A stretch of 16,931 nucleotides of DNA from Hepatocystis sp. ex Piliocolobus tephrosceles (lineage: Eukaryota; Apicomplexa; Aconoidasida; Haemosporida; Plasmodiidae). Within the stretch, counting starts at the first letter, position 1, and the number at the start of each line of letters is the position of its first letter. The notes beneath the pieces are model-generated. The model worked only from the letters and a program-made list of their open reading frames with translations. It was not told where the DNA came from and made no database searches. Of the stretch, positions 8,695 to 16,610 are shown one piece after another. The position numbers and the translations under genes were made by a program. The stretch covers positions 1 through 16,931 of the forward strand of contig CABPSV020000408.1 in NCBI GenBank assembly GCA_902459845.2. The letters are read 5' to 3'.

Positions 8695-11600
8695 TTACTT
8701 ATCCCCCTTTTTTTTTTGTTTTTTTGTAACATTACTAGAATCATCCTTTGACTTGTTTTTTCTTTTTTTATTTTTATTTATGTCACTGTCATTTTTAGAA
8801 TCACTATAGTCACTTTCGTTATGCTCATTCTCAAAATTTTTTTCAAACTCATCTATTCGGTCCTTCGCTAAAACGATTTGATAATTACTTGCATCGTTAG
8901 AATTACTATTTTCATCAATTTTTTTGATTTGTAATATATTAGTATTTATTAACATAAGTGAAGTTAAAAAATTTCTGCATATTTGATAACTTTCTTTATT
9001 TTTTATAAGATCAGAGAATAAAATTTGATCGCCATGATTTATTGTATAAGTAATGAGGCTTTTTTTGTAGATATTTACATCGTATTTGGGTTGTTTCCTT
9101 AAAAGTTCTAATCGTTCATCCAAGAATATGTTCCAGTTGTTGATTCTGTGTAGGTGATAAGTAAGCGGTAAAAAAAAATAATAAAAAATAAATAAAAAAA
9201 AATGAATAAAAAAAAATAAATAATAAAAAATAAATAATAAAAAATAAATAATAAAAAATAAATAATAAAAAATAAATAATAAAAAATAAATAATAAAAAA
9301 TAAATAATAAAAAATAAATAATAAAAAATAAATTAATAAAGGTGACAAAAAAGTGACAAAAAAAGTGATAGGATGAATGTGTAAGTGTGTTGTTGTTATG
9401 TACCTGTCGTGAAAATTATCATCAAAATTATCGAAAAACGCGTCAATCGAATTTTTTTTTGCCAAAGTATCAACACCTGAATTATTATTACTATCACTAC
9501 GTGACTTAGTATTTAAAAGTGTGTTGATTGGTATAGGAGCTTGTATATCCTCTTCATTCAAATCATTATTATCAAAATAAATGTCGTCATCTTTCAAAAT
9601 TTCAAAATTATCGTAATCATCATTAAAATGTATAGATAAGTGAGGTTTTGGATTATTCGATAATTGATCTATTTGTAACAAATCATATATTAATGGTTCT
9701 AAGTGTTGATAGTTTTTATTTAATCCTAATCTTTGTGTTAATAAATAAGGATAATTCATTTGACCAAATAATTTTTCATCATTCCATAAACGTGGTTTAG
9801 TAGATGTAGTAGATTCATTAGTTGTATGAGTCGTATGAGAATTGGTTTTTTTTTCAAAATATGATTCATTAATATGTACAAACTTGTTACGTTTTAATTT
9901 ACCTTTTTTTTGAAAATAATTTGCTAATTTTTCTGGATACATTTTTTCATCAAAATCGCTACTATCTACTTCTTCGCCAAACATTTCTTCAAACTCACTA
10001 CCAAATTCATCTGCAAAACTATAAGCAGAATCGGAATCAGATTCGGCTTCTGACTTAGATTCGTCTCCTGATTCAGATTCGGATTCTAACTCAGATTCAG
10101 TACCAGATTCGGACTCAGATTCAGACCCAGATGCAGACTCAGATGCAGACTCAGCTTTTGATCCTGACTCAGATTCGGATTCAGCTTTGGATCCTGACTC
10201 AGATACAGAACCAGATTCAGAACCAGATTCAGAACCAGATTCAGATTCAGATTCAGAACCAGACTCAGACTCAGATTCAGATTCAGATTCAGACTCAGAT
10301 TCAGACTCAGATTCAGACCCAGATTCAGACCCAGATTCAGACTCAGCTTTTGATCCTGACTCAGCTTTTGATCCTGACTCAGCTTTTGATCCTGACTCAG
10401 CTTTTGATCCTGACTCAGCTTTTGATCCTGACTCAGCTTTTGATCCTGACTCAGATACAGAACCAGATTCGGACTCAGATTCAGATTCAGATTCAGAACC
10501 AGATTCAGAACCAGATTCAGAACCAGATTCAGAACCAGATTCAGAACCAGATTCAGAACCAGATTCAGAACCAGATTCAGAACCAGATTCAGAACCAGAT
10601 TTAGAACCAGTTTCAGAACCATATTCAGTACCATATTCGTCATCACTCAATACCTCCCCAATGGTTGCCTCACCATCTGCTTCTTCATTATTTTGTAACG
10701 CACCCGGTTTGATTTTATTATGTTTTATAAAATGATATATACCTGATGGGTCTAAATATTCAAAAAAGTTGTAAGTATCTTTAACAGTATAACAACTTAT
10801 AATATAATAATATGGCAATTGTAAATAAAGTTCCCTAATATCAGTTACTACAGTTGTATCTTCATTATCTTCATCACTATCTATATGTGCATTATCATCA
10901 ATTAAATAAAAATATTTTTGTTCATTATAATAGTCATCTAATATTTGTTTTTTATTTGTTATTATATCTAAAGCGAAATCATAATCTAACATATTTTGTT
11001 TAAATAAAAATGTATCAGTACAAATTTCACAAAATAATATGTCATGAATATTATAAAATTTAAAAGTATCTTCTATATTTGCTGTACTATTAATATATTT
11101 CGAAATAACATTCGACATAAGATGGTATGTAGGTTCTTTTTGTACCATGTCGTATTTCCCAAATAATGTGGAACTACTTGGATTAGTTATACCATAATAA
11201 TTTTGTTCATCTACAAATAAATTATAATCATTTATATTTAATAATAATATACCGTCATTTTCTAAATACATATTATCAAAGTTAATTGATGTAACTGTAT
11301 TTATATCTGTAGCTTGGAATTCGGGATTTGTTTCTTCTTCATTAGATTTTAAAATAGTTGTATCTTGTTTTGTATTTAATAAATTGTTTGTTATTAACAT
11401 AGTGTCACCATTTGTTAACTTTTTTGCTTCTTCTGTACCTAATAAATTAAAAATATTAGAACCTACATTTTCAGTTGTAATAGCAGTTGTACCAGTATTT
11501 ATACCACCAGTTGTACTAGCATTATCATCTACATTTTTATTTTTTATTTTTTTTACATTATCTATATATAAAAAACTAGGAAGAGGAATAGTTTTTACGA

Positions 11601-12072
11601 TAACATCATCTTCATATGGATCTTGTTCTACATTTGTACCACTTTGTTTTAATAATTTTATTTCATTTATGTATAAATATTCTTCTTCATCAGACATAAA
11701 TAATTGTTTTTTATGGTATGTATTATTCTTATTATCTTTATAAATATTATGTAAAGTGTTATGAGCCAAATTATGTAAATGTTCAATTTTTAAACTAAAT
11801 ATTTTTACACAATTTTCAACAAAAATTGCAGCTGATGTAAAACTATCCGCAACATCTTTCTCTTTTTCCTTATCTGTATCTGTTTCATTATCTGTACCTT
11901 TTTCCTTATTACCTAATTCTATTCCTTTTTCTAAATCTTCAAATATGTTTTTTTCTAAACCTTGTAAAAATATTTCAATTGTGCTAGCCAAATCGAAGTT
12001 AATGGACTCATTTGTGTTTGTACATTTTTGTAAACTTTGGATTAAACTTGTTAGATCTTCCGGTGTCCCCAT
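8695..12072 (-). CDS. Condensin-2 complex subunit H2-like (CAP-H2 kleisin), two exons
   Basis: CAP-H2 is the kleisin of condensin II: its N-terminus binds one SMC head and its C-terminus the other, closing the SMC2-SMC4 ring for chromosome condensation in the nucleus. The N-terminal domain is visible at residues 5-110 ([17 protein letters not shown], then [20 protein letters not shown]), matching the family pattern of a DLA..L..YLEEL helix and an AAL...S..YS.KVE.L helix. The C-terminal domain follows the splice junction: [45 protein letters not shown], the family's FDI..YG and VCR.FLASLQLAN motifs. I read it as exon 1 12072-9404 and exon 2 9145-8695, giving 1039 aa; R890 is split by the intron. 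Residues about 485-685 are a Ser/Glu/Gly repeat region with many casein-kinase-2-like sites. The tail is basic ([19 protein letters not shown]), fitting a nuclear protein. The main uncertainty is the family assignment, which is made by eye. Confidence 0.8.
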   Translation of the reverse strand: MGTPEDLTSLIQSLQKCTNTNESINFDLASTIEIFLQGLEKNIFEDLEKGIELGNKEKGTDNETDTDKEKEKDVADSFTSAAIFVENCVKIFSLKIEHLHNLAHNTLHNIYKDNKNNTYHKKQLFMSDEEEYLYINEIKLLKQSGTNVEQDPYEDDVIVKTIPLPSFLYIDNVKKIKNKNVDDNASTTGGINTGTTAITTENVGSNIFNLLGTEEAKKLTNGDTMLITNNLLNTKQDTTILKSNEEETNPEFQATDINTVTSINFDNMYLENDGILLLNINDYNLFVDEQNYYGITNPSSSTLFGKYDMVQKEPTYHLMSNVISKYINSTANIEDTFKFYNIHDILFCEICTDTFLFKQNMLDYDFALDIITNKKQILDDYYNEQKYFYLIDDNAHIDSDEDNEDTTVVTDIRELYLQLPYYYIISCYTVKDTYNFFEYLDPSGIYHFIKHNKIKPGALQNNEEADGEATIGEVLSDDEYGTEYGSETGSKSGSESGSESGSESGSESGSESGSESGSESGSESGSESESESESESGSVSESGSKAESGSKAESGSKAESGSKAESGSKAESGSKAESESGSESGSESESESESESESESESESGSESESESGSESGSESGSVSESGSKAESESESGSKAESASESASGSESESESGTESELESESESGDESKSEAESDSDSAYSFADEFGSEFEEMFGEEVDSSDFDEKMYPEKLANYFQKKGKLKRNKFVHINESYFEKKTNSHTTHTTNESTTSTKPRLWNDEKLFGQMNYPYLLTQRLGLNKNYQHLEPLIYDLLQIDQLSNNPKPHLSIHFNDDYDNFEILKDDDIYFDNNDLNEEDIQAPIPINTLLNTKSRSDSNNNSGVDTLAKKNSIDAFFDNFDDNFHDRYITTTHLHIHPITFFVTFLSPLLIYFLLFIFYYLFFIIYFLLFIFYYLFFIIYFLLFIFYYLFFFIHFFLFIFYYFFLPLTYHLHRINNWNIFLDERLELLRKQPKYDVNIYKKSLITYTINHGDQILFSDLIKNKESYQICRNFLTSLMLINTNILQIKKIDENSNSNDASNYQIVLAKDRIDEFEKNFENEHNESDYSDSKNDSDINKNKKRKNKSKDDSSNVTKKQKKKGDK
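9146..9403 (-). other. Predicted 258-nt intron, in frame and stop-free
   Basis: On the minus strand the donor is ACAG|GTACAT (first intron base 9403) and the acceptor is CTACACAG|AATC (last intron base 9146). The length is 258 nt, exactly 86 codons, without an in-frame stop, so the gene reads as one uninterrupted frame of 1125 codons. The translated intron is almost entirely F, L, I and Y from AT-rich repeats and would split the C-terminal kleisin domain. Removing it joins FHDR to [12 protein letters not shown]. The polypyrimidine-like content and the 14-bp repeat period, which is not a multiple of three, support an intron rather than coding sequence. Confidence 0.85.
9217..9328. repeat. 14-bp minisatellite inside the intron, 8 units
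   Basis: Eight perfect copies of TAAATAATAAAAAA (plus strand) fill 9217-9328, with related diverged copies on both sides. Because 14 is not divisible by three, conceptual translation repeats only every 42 nt, giving a false 14-residue peptide repeat of F/L/I/Y. Confidence 0.95.
10343..10450 (-). repeat. 18-bp coding repeat, 6 identical units (GSKAES)
   Basis: Six identical copies of TCAGCTTTTGATCCTGAC (plus strand) encode six GSKAES repeats at about residues 541-577 of the CAP-H2-like protein. Perfect identity, including synonymous sites, points to recent expansion or homogenisation. Related isolated units occur near 10150-10200, including a second copy of the [12 protein letters not shown] module. 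Confidence 0.95.
10489..10632 (-). repeat. 12-bp coding repeat (GSES), 9 perfect plus about 3 diverged units
   Basis: Nine perfect AGATTCAGAACC units (plus strand, 10489-10596) encode GSES repeats and are followed by three diverged ones up to 10632, covering residues about 481-528 of the CAP-H2-like protein. Six-bp SE dipeptide runs continue at 10200-10340. Overlapping open frames in the other phases (Gln/Ile, Asp/Ser/Pro and Leu/Asn-rich) are by-products of this repeat. Confidence 0.95.
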
Positions 12073-12141
12073 GGTGTGTGTTAAGCGTGTTTAGTTATGT
12101 ATAAAAGATGTAAAAGAGAAAAGGAGAAAAATAAATAAAAA

Positions 12142-12142
<1 letters not shown>

Positions 12143-12208
<66 letters not shown>
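12143..12208. repeat. A66 homopolymer
   Basis: Sixty-six uninterrupted A residues (T66 in the sense of the CAP-H2-like gene) begin 71 nt upstream of its start codon. Poly(dA:dT) tracts exclude nucleosomes in many eukaryotes, so a promoter role is plausible but not shown here. Confidence 0.95.
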
Positions 12209-12209
<1 letters not shown>

Positions 12210-12435
12210 AAAAAAAAAACAACAAAAAACAACAAAAAATGTGTACAAAACATGTACATATGCATATATATAGTATTGTATAGTATATCTATGCATGTGC
12301 TAGAGTATGTTCCTCACTATATATTTGCTAAAAGTTTATTTGCGCTTAACGCTCACGTGTGCAAATATGTAATTCCAACTAGCCAAGGCATATATATGCA
12401 TATGTATACATATTGTCGTATATTTTAATGAGTGT

Positions 12436-12477
<42 letters not shown>

Positions 12478-12504
12478 CCAGATAGTATTAAAAAAAAAAA
12501 ATCT

Positions 12505-12621
12505 AAGCCATAAAATTAAGCCATAAAATTAAGCCATAAAATTAAGCCATAAAATTAAGCCATAAAATTAAGCCATAAAATTAAGCCATAAAATTAAGCC
12601 ATAAAATTAAACCCTAAAATT
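12505..12621. repeat. 13-bp minisatellite, 8 perfect plus 1 diverged unit
   Basis: Eight identical copies of AAGCCATAAAATT are followed by one diverged copy, AAACCCTAAAATT. The unit shares period and layout (AAGC followed by an A-rich half) with the array at 583-700. The diverged copy contains AACCCTAAA, which resembles a Plasmodium telomere unit, probably by chance. Confidence 0.95.
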
Positions 12622-12737
12622 AACAAATGATTGAAATAAAAGAATAATATATAAAATTAGCTTAAATTTATAAACATATTTTTGAAAATTTTTTACAATT
12701 AAGAGAAAGACACATAAAAAAAAAATGTATGAATATT

Positions 12738-12769
<32 letters not shown>

Positions 12770-12852
12770 TAATACTAACATATACATATACAGACGTAAT
12801 GTAGCGAAAGTATGCACAATATTATGCACGCTGTTAGGAAAGTTTTTACTGG

Positions 12853-12961
12853 TAATGTATAATGTATAATGTATAATGTATAATGTATAATGTATAATGT
12901 ATAATGTATATGTGTATAATGTATATGTGTATAATGTATATGTGTATAATGTATATATGTA
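12853..12961. repeat. 7-bp array passing into a 15-bp array
   Basis: Seven TAATGTA units (12853-12901) are followed by four 15-bp units TAATGTATATGTGTA (12902-12961, the last TAATGTATATATGTA). The longer unit is the 7-bp unit plus an 8-bp TATGTGTA insert, so the second array grew out of the first. It lies about 120 bp past the exonuclease stop codon. Confidence 0.93.
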
Positions 12962-13078
12962 TACGAATGAGTAACCCCAAATAAAAACTACCTGTGCGTA
13001 CGTAAGTATATTACACGCATGCATGTCCAAATCCCCAAAATCTTCGAATCTCCGCATACAAATAAAAGTTAACATTTT

Positions 13079-14437
13079 TTAGCGCCTTATTAGTAAACTT
13101 TTGTTTAAGAGTTTATGAAGAGAGTATTTGTTTAACATGTCTTGAAAATCATCAAAGTTTTTAATATATCCTTGTTTATAATCATTTAAGACAAGAGTTT
13201 CGTTTGTTTTACATTTTAATTTTATAAGTTGTTTATATATTTGAATATTTTCAATATTATTAATTATAACATCATGTAATTTGTTAGGTAAAAGATGTAA
13301 ATTTTCTAAAATATAATCTAAGCTTCCAAATTTTTTTAATAAATATATACTAGTTTTTTCTCCAATAGATGGTACTCCTATAATACCATCTGTTTTATCT
13401 CCAGCTAAAATTAAATAATCACTGTACTGACATGGTAATAAACCATTTTCTTGCATAAATAATTGAGTATCTATTAATCGATATTTTTTGTTTGGTTGAC
13501 ATATATATATGTTCATATTATTATGAGCATCATCACTATATTCTAACAACTGTAACAAGTCTTTATCACTAGAAACAATGATAGTACGTATTGGTTGATA
13601 TTTGTCTTGTATTTGGTCATTATAACTTTTATCTGAAACATTTTTTTGTACATTCTTTATAATACTATTTTGTGATTGTTTATTTGCATATTGTATTGTG
13701 TTATATATATTATCGACTAACATGGCAATATAATTGTCACTTTCTACATTTGTGGCATTAATAATTTTTATACCTATATTGTCACAAAATTGACTAGCTA
13801 TAGTTAATTGTTCATATAATTCATCAGGTTGTTTTTTACGTTGTATTTTATACTTTGCATAGAGTTGCCTTTTTCTATCATTAGATGTTTTAGAATCAAA
13901 AACGATAGAAATATATGAAGGATTAAATAATTTATAAATTTTATTTAATGATTGAATAAAACCATACATTGTACTTATATTTATCTCGTGATGATTTGTT
14001 AAATTAGGCATACCAAAAAAATTCTTAAATAAAATCGATGAACCATCTACTATTACGAATGTTTCATATTTTTTTTCAGCATCAATATTTTTATTTTTAT
14101 TTTTATCAATTATTATCGATTCATCATTACTCACTGTATTATTTTTTAAAATATTTGTTTTTTTTTTTCTTGCATATATTTTAATACGTTTTTTAGCAAT
14201 AGTTTTCATCGTTTTAAATGGTCTTTGAAAAATATATTTTTTATGTTTCCATACACATTCATTTAAATAATATAAGCCTTTTATTCTTTTTATGTCGTTA
14301 TAAATCATTTTTTTTTTATTTTTTAAAATTTTACAAGTAATAGTGTTGCTTTTGTATGTACTGTTAACATAAACGTTGTTCCTGCATAATATGAACTGGT
14401 TGATTGCGAGTAATATTGAGTAATATAGTGTTTTTTT

Positions 14438-14440
<3 letters not shown>
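13079..14440 (-). CDS. 5'-3' exonuclease, PolI N-terminal type, probably apicoplast-targeted
   Basis: The 453-aa product has a signal-peptide-like start (YYSILLAINQFILC) followed by about 100 Lys/Asn/Ile-rich residues, the bipartite leader typical of apicoplast proteins. From about residue 127 it follows the 5'-3' exonuclease domain of DNA polymerase I: VDGSSILFKNFF (D132), YGFIQSLNKI, SIVFDSK (D182), RKRQLYAKYKIQRKKQP, NVESDN (E233, D235), SSDKDLLQLL (D292, D294), and the helix-hairpin-helix AGDKTDGIIGVPSIGEKT (D348, D351), then FGSLDYIL. No polymerase domain follows, so it is a stand-alone nuclease, expected to remove RNA primers or 5' flaps; the apicoplast replicase of Plasmodium lacks such a domain. 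Oddities: the second Asp of the usual EADD motif is Asn (N236), and about 35 extra low-complexity residues lie between ESDN and SSDKD. The start is chosen because the leader begins there; the 35 nt directly upstream are all A in sense. Confidence 0.9.

Positions 14441-14475
<35 letters not shown>
14441..14475. repeat. T35 run abutting the exonuclease start codon
   Basis: Thirty-five T residues lie directly next to the start codon. In sense, the mRNA would read A35 followed immediately by AUG and two AAA codons. An upstream exon or transcription start cannot be seen. Confidence 0.9.
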
Positions 14476-14477
<2 letters not shown>

Positions 14478-14551
14478 TATTTATATTATACTTTTGTTGT
14501 GATATATTTTTACATTATTAATAAAAAGTTTGAAGTTGTGGGTTTATTATG

Positions 14552-14565
14552 TGTATACGTATACA
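14552..14565. repeat. Perfect 14-bp palindrome upstream of the exonuclease
   Basis: TGTATACGTATACA is its own reverse complement and lies 112 bp upstream of the exonuclease start codon, followed by a GTAC/GTATGT-rich stretch to about 14592. The position would suit a promoter element, but AT-rich alternating sequence forms palindromes easily. Confidence 0.75.
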
Positions 14566-14841
14566 TATATGTACGTATGTATGTATGTGTACAATGACCG
14601 CTTTATTTTAACAATTGCCTATCTATTGTTATTTTATTTTTTATTTTATTTTTTTTTCTTATTGTGTGTTATAATCGCATAAACTTCTACAAGTTTAATA
14701 AAACAGGAAAATATAATTTTAAACAAAATGGTATTAACATAGCGAGTGTAATAGCGTTAGTTAATTAATTAGTATAGCCAGGGCTTAAAAAAATATAGTT
14801 TATTTTAAGTGGTAAAAAGTTTGAAAAGATTAATTTGTTTT

Positions 14842-14861
14842 TTGGTCACGCATGTGGCCAA
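14842..14861. repeat. 8-bp stem-loop, GC-rich for this region
   Basis: TTGGTCAC (14842-14849) and GTGGCCAA (14854-14861) pair over 8 bp (one G-T wobble in RNA) around a GCAT loop. It lies about 400 bp upstream of the exonuclease start codon. Confidence 0.7.
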
Positions 14862-14951
14862 TCATCCATCATCCTTTTGGGTACGTGTTAATTTTCTTAT
14901 TTATTCACTTGTTTGACCATTTTAATTGATCTACTGCTTATTCATTTACCT

Positions 14952-14988
<37 letters not shown>

Positions 14989-15426
14989 TTTCCCCCCCCT
15001 CCCCATCATTTATGGATTATACACAAATACAAAAAAAATTGTTTACTTTTTGGTGATATACCATTTTAGTAAAATGTTTTAACAACATTCAATTAGGCAC
15101 AAGAGTATACACGTAGTAGCAAAAAGAAAAAAAAAAAATATATATATTTTTTTTTTTTACCTCCATAAAAAGTGCAAATATTTGGCTTATTTTTTTGTCA
15201 ATTTATTTTAATTTCGTGTTTGGCATTTGGTATAAATTGTATTATATATGTATACAATCAGAGCAAAACTTACAACGTTTTATTTAAAGGTGTTTTTGTT
15301 CTCTTTTATTTATTTTTTTTTTTTTTTTAAATGAAATCGAAAAAAGTAGATATATGGCTATATATTTTTTGTTTTATTTTTAAAAGTGCCATAAACAACT
15401 GAAAAAAAACAATGGAATTTGTAAAC

Positions 15427-15469
<43 letters not shown>

Positions 15470-15685
15470 TAAGTATATACACATAAGTCAACATAAGTAT
15501 GGAATTTTTTTGTTTGTCTGTTTTATTTTATAACTTTATAAAAATATAGACCATAGGATTATTGATTATTGGTACACAATGTTTAAATTTTTAGGTGCTC
15601 TTTAAAATTATTTATTAAAAAGTTATATTATGCGCATATAAAAAAAAAAAAAAAAGAAATTTGATAGAAAAAAAAAGAGAAAACT

Positions 15686-15716
<31 letters not shown>

Positions 15717-15968
15717 TATAAAAAGAATGTTATTATGTTTATGTTTCACTGTCTAGACTTTGTTTACATCCTTTAAACAAATGTCGAGTGTTTATTCTGT
15801 CAATTTTACACATATATATATATATATATATCAGAAGCACGCGCAAGTACATATAAAATTATTAAAATGCGAATTTTGATATATTAAATTAATTTGGATG
15901 TACAATGTGCTTTCACTCATATTTAAAAAAAAAAAAAAAAAAAAATGAATAATAATAAAATTAAAAAA

Positions 15969-16092
15969 TACAATCAAAAAAAAAAAGTAAAATACAATCA
16001 AAAAAAAAAGTAAAATACAATCAAAAAAAAAAGTAAAATACAATCAAAAAAAAAAAGTAAAATACAATCAAAAAAAAAAATAAAATATAATC
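15969..16092. repeat. 23/24-bp array, 6 units
   Basis: Six copies of TACAATC (the last TATAATC) are spaced 24, 23, 23, 24 and 23 bp apart, each followed by a run of A and usually GTAAAA. The unit length varies only through the A-run, as expected from slippage. A 70-codon minus-strand open frame (15831-16043) overlaps it and is an artefact of the A/T-runs. Confidence 0.92.
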
Positions 16093-16117
16093 AAAAAAAA
16101 AAAAAAAAAAAGAAAAT

Positions 16118-16148
<31 letters not shown>

Positions 16149-16462
16149 AAAAATTAAAAATATAAACAATGCAAATACCTATCTCTATGTAAGCATGTAC
16201 GTATACATATATTGGATAAGCTTAATCCGATTTTATAGAATAGTGAGCTTTCTTTTCACGTTTCGTTGCTCTATGTTTAATTCTGTTTTAAACAAAAATT
16301 ATATTTCTTATTCAATTTTTTTATTTATTTTTTTTGTTTATTTTATTTTGTTTTTTACACCCAATTACTGTTTTAATGTTCACTTCTTCAACTCCTTTAC
16401 AGCATGATATAGAGCAATATCATAACTATAAATTATAAGTCATACTTTTTTAGTACTAATAC

Positions 16463-16493
<31 letters not shown>

Positions 16494-16586
16494 CTTCTGT
16501 TAATGCTGTGGTTATAATTTTGGTTAGCTTTTCTAAGTGCCAATCCCTTTTTTTATTTAGTTAACAATTTTAACAATTTGTTATTT

Positions 16587-16610
16587 TTTGGCAACAAATA
16601 TGTTGCTAAA
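16587..16610. repeat. 10-bp stem-loop
   Basis: TTTGGCAACA (16587-16596) and TGTTGCTAAA (16601-16610) pair over 10 bp with one G-T wobble around an AATA loop. It is the strongest simple hairpin I found in the right-hand intergenic region. There is no U-run or neighbouring gene that would define a role. Confidence 0.7.

Larger units (their letters stand above)
12073..13078. other. Intergenic region between exonuclease 3' end and CAP-H2 5' end
   Basis: Both neighbours are on the minus strand, so this 1-kb stretch should contain the exonuclease 3' UTR (right side) and the CAP-H2 promoter and 5' UTR (left side). It holds an A66 run (12143-12208), an A37 run (12440-12476), a 13-bp array (12505-12621), an A28 run (12742-12769) and a 7/15-bp array (12853-12961). 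TGCATG-type motifs occur near 12292 and 13020; such motifs are bound by some ApiAP2 factors, but the core is short and chance hits are likely. No gene is seen. Confidence 0.75.

Noticed and set aside
10086..10735. Three long overlapping open frames (Gln/Ile-rich, Asp/Ser/Pro-rich, Leu/Asn-rich) over the Ser/Glu tract
   Set aside because: They are by-products of 12-bp and 18-bp repeats that lack stops in other frames; the SE-rich frame is the one continuous with the CAP-H2 domains.
12609..12621. AACCCTAAA as an interstitial telomere repeat
   Set aside because: Only one copy, and it is explained as a diverged unit of the adjacent AAGCCATAAAATT array.
12740..13075. 111-codon minus-strand open frame with TLYTY repeats
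   Set aside because: It spans the 7/15-bp array and the A28 run, whose periods are not multiples of three; it looks like the 3' UTR of the exonuclease gene rather than a gene.
583..16092. Tandem arrays as possible CRISPR
   Set aside because: The repeats are directly adjacent with no unique spacers, and the genome is eukaryotic.
16195..16407. 70-codon plus-strand hydrophobic open frame
   Set aside because: Short, F/I/Y-rich and without recognisable domain; frames of this size are expected by chance in this composition.
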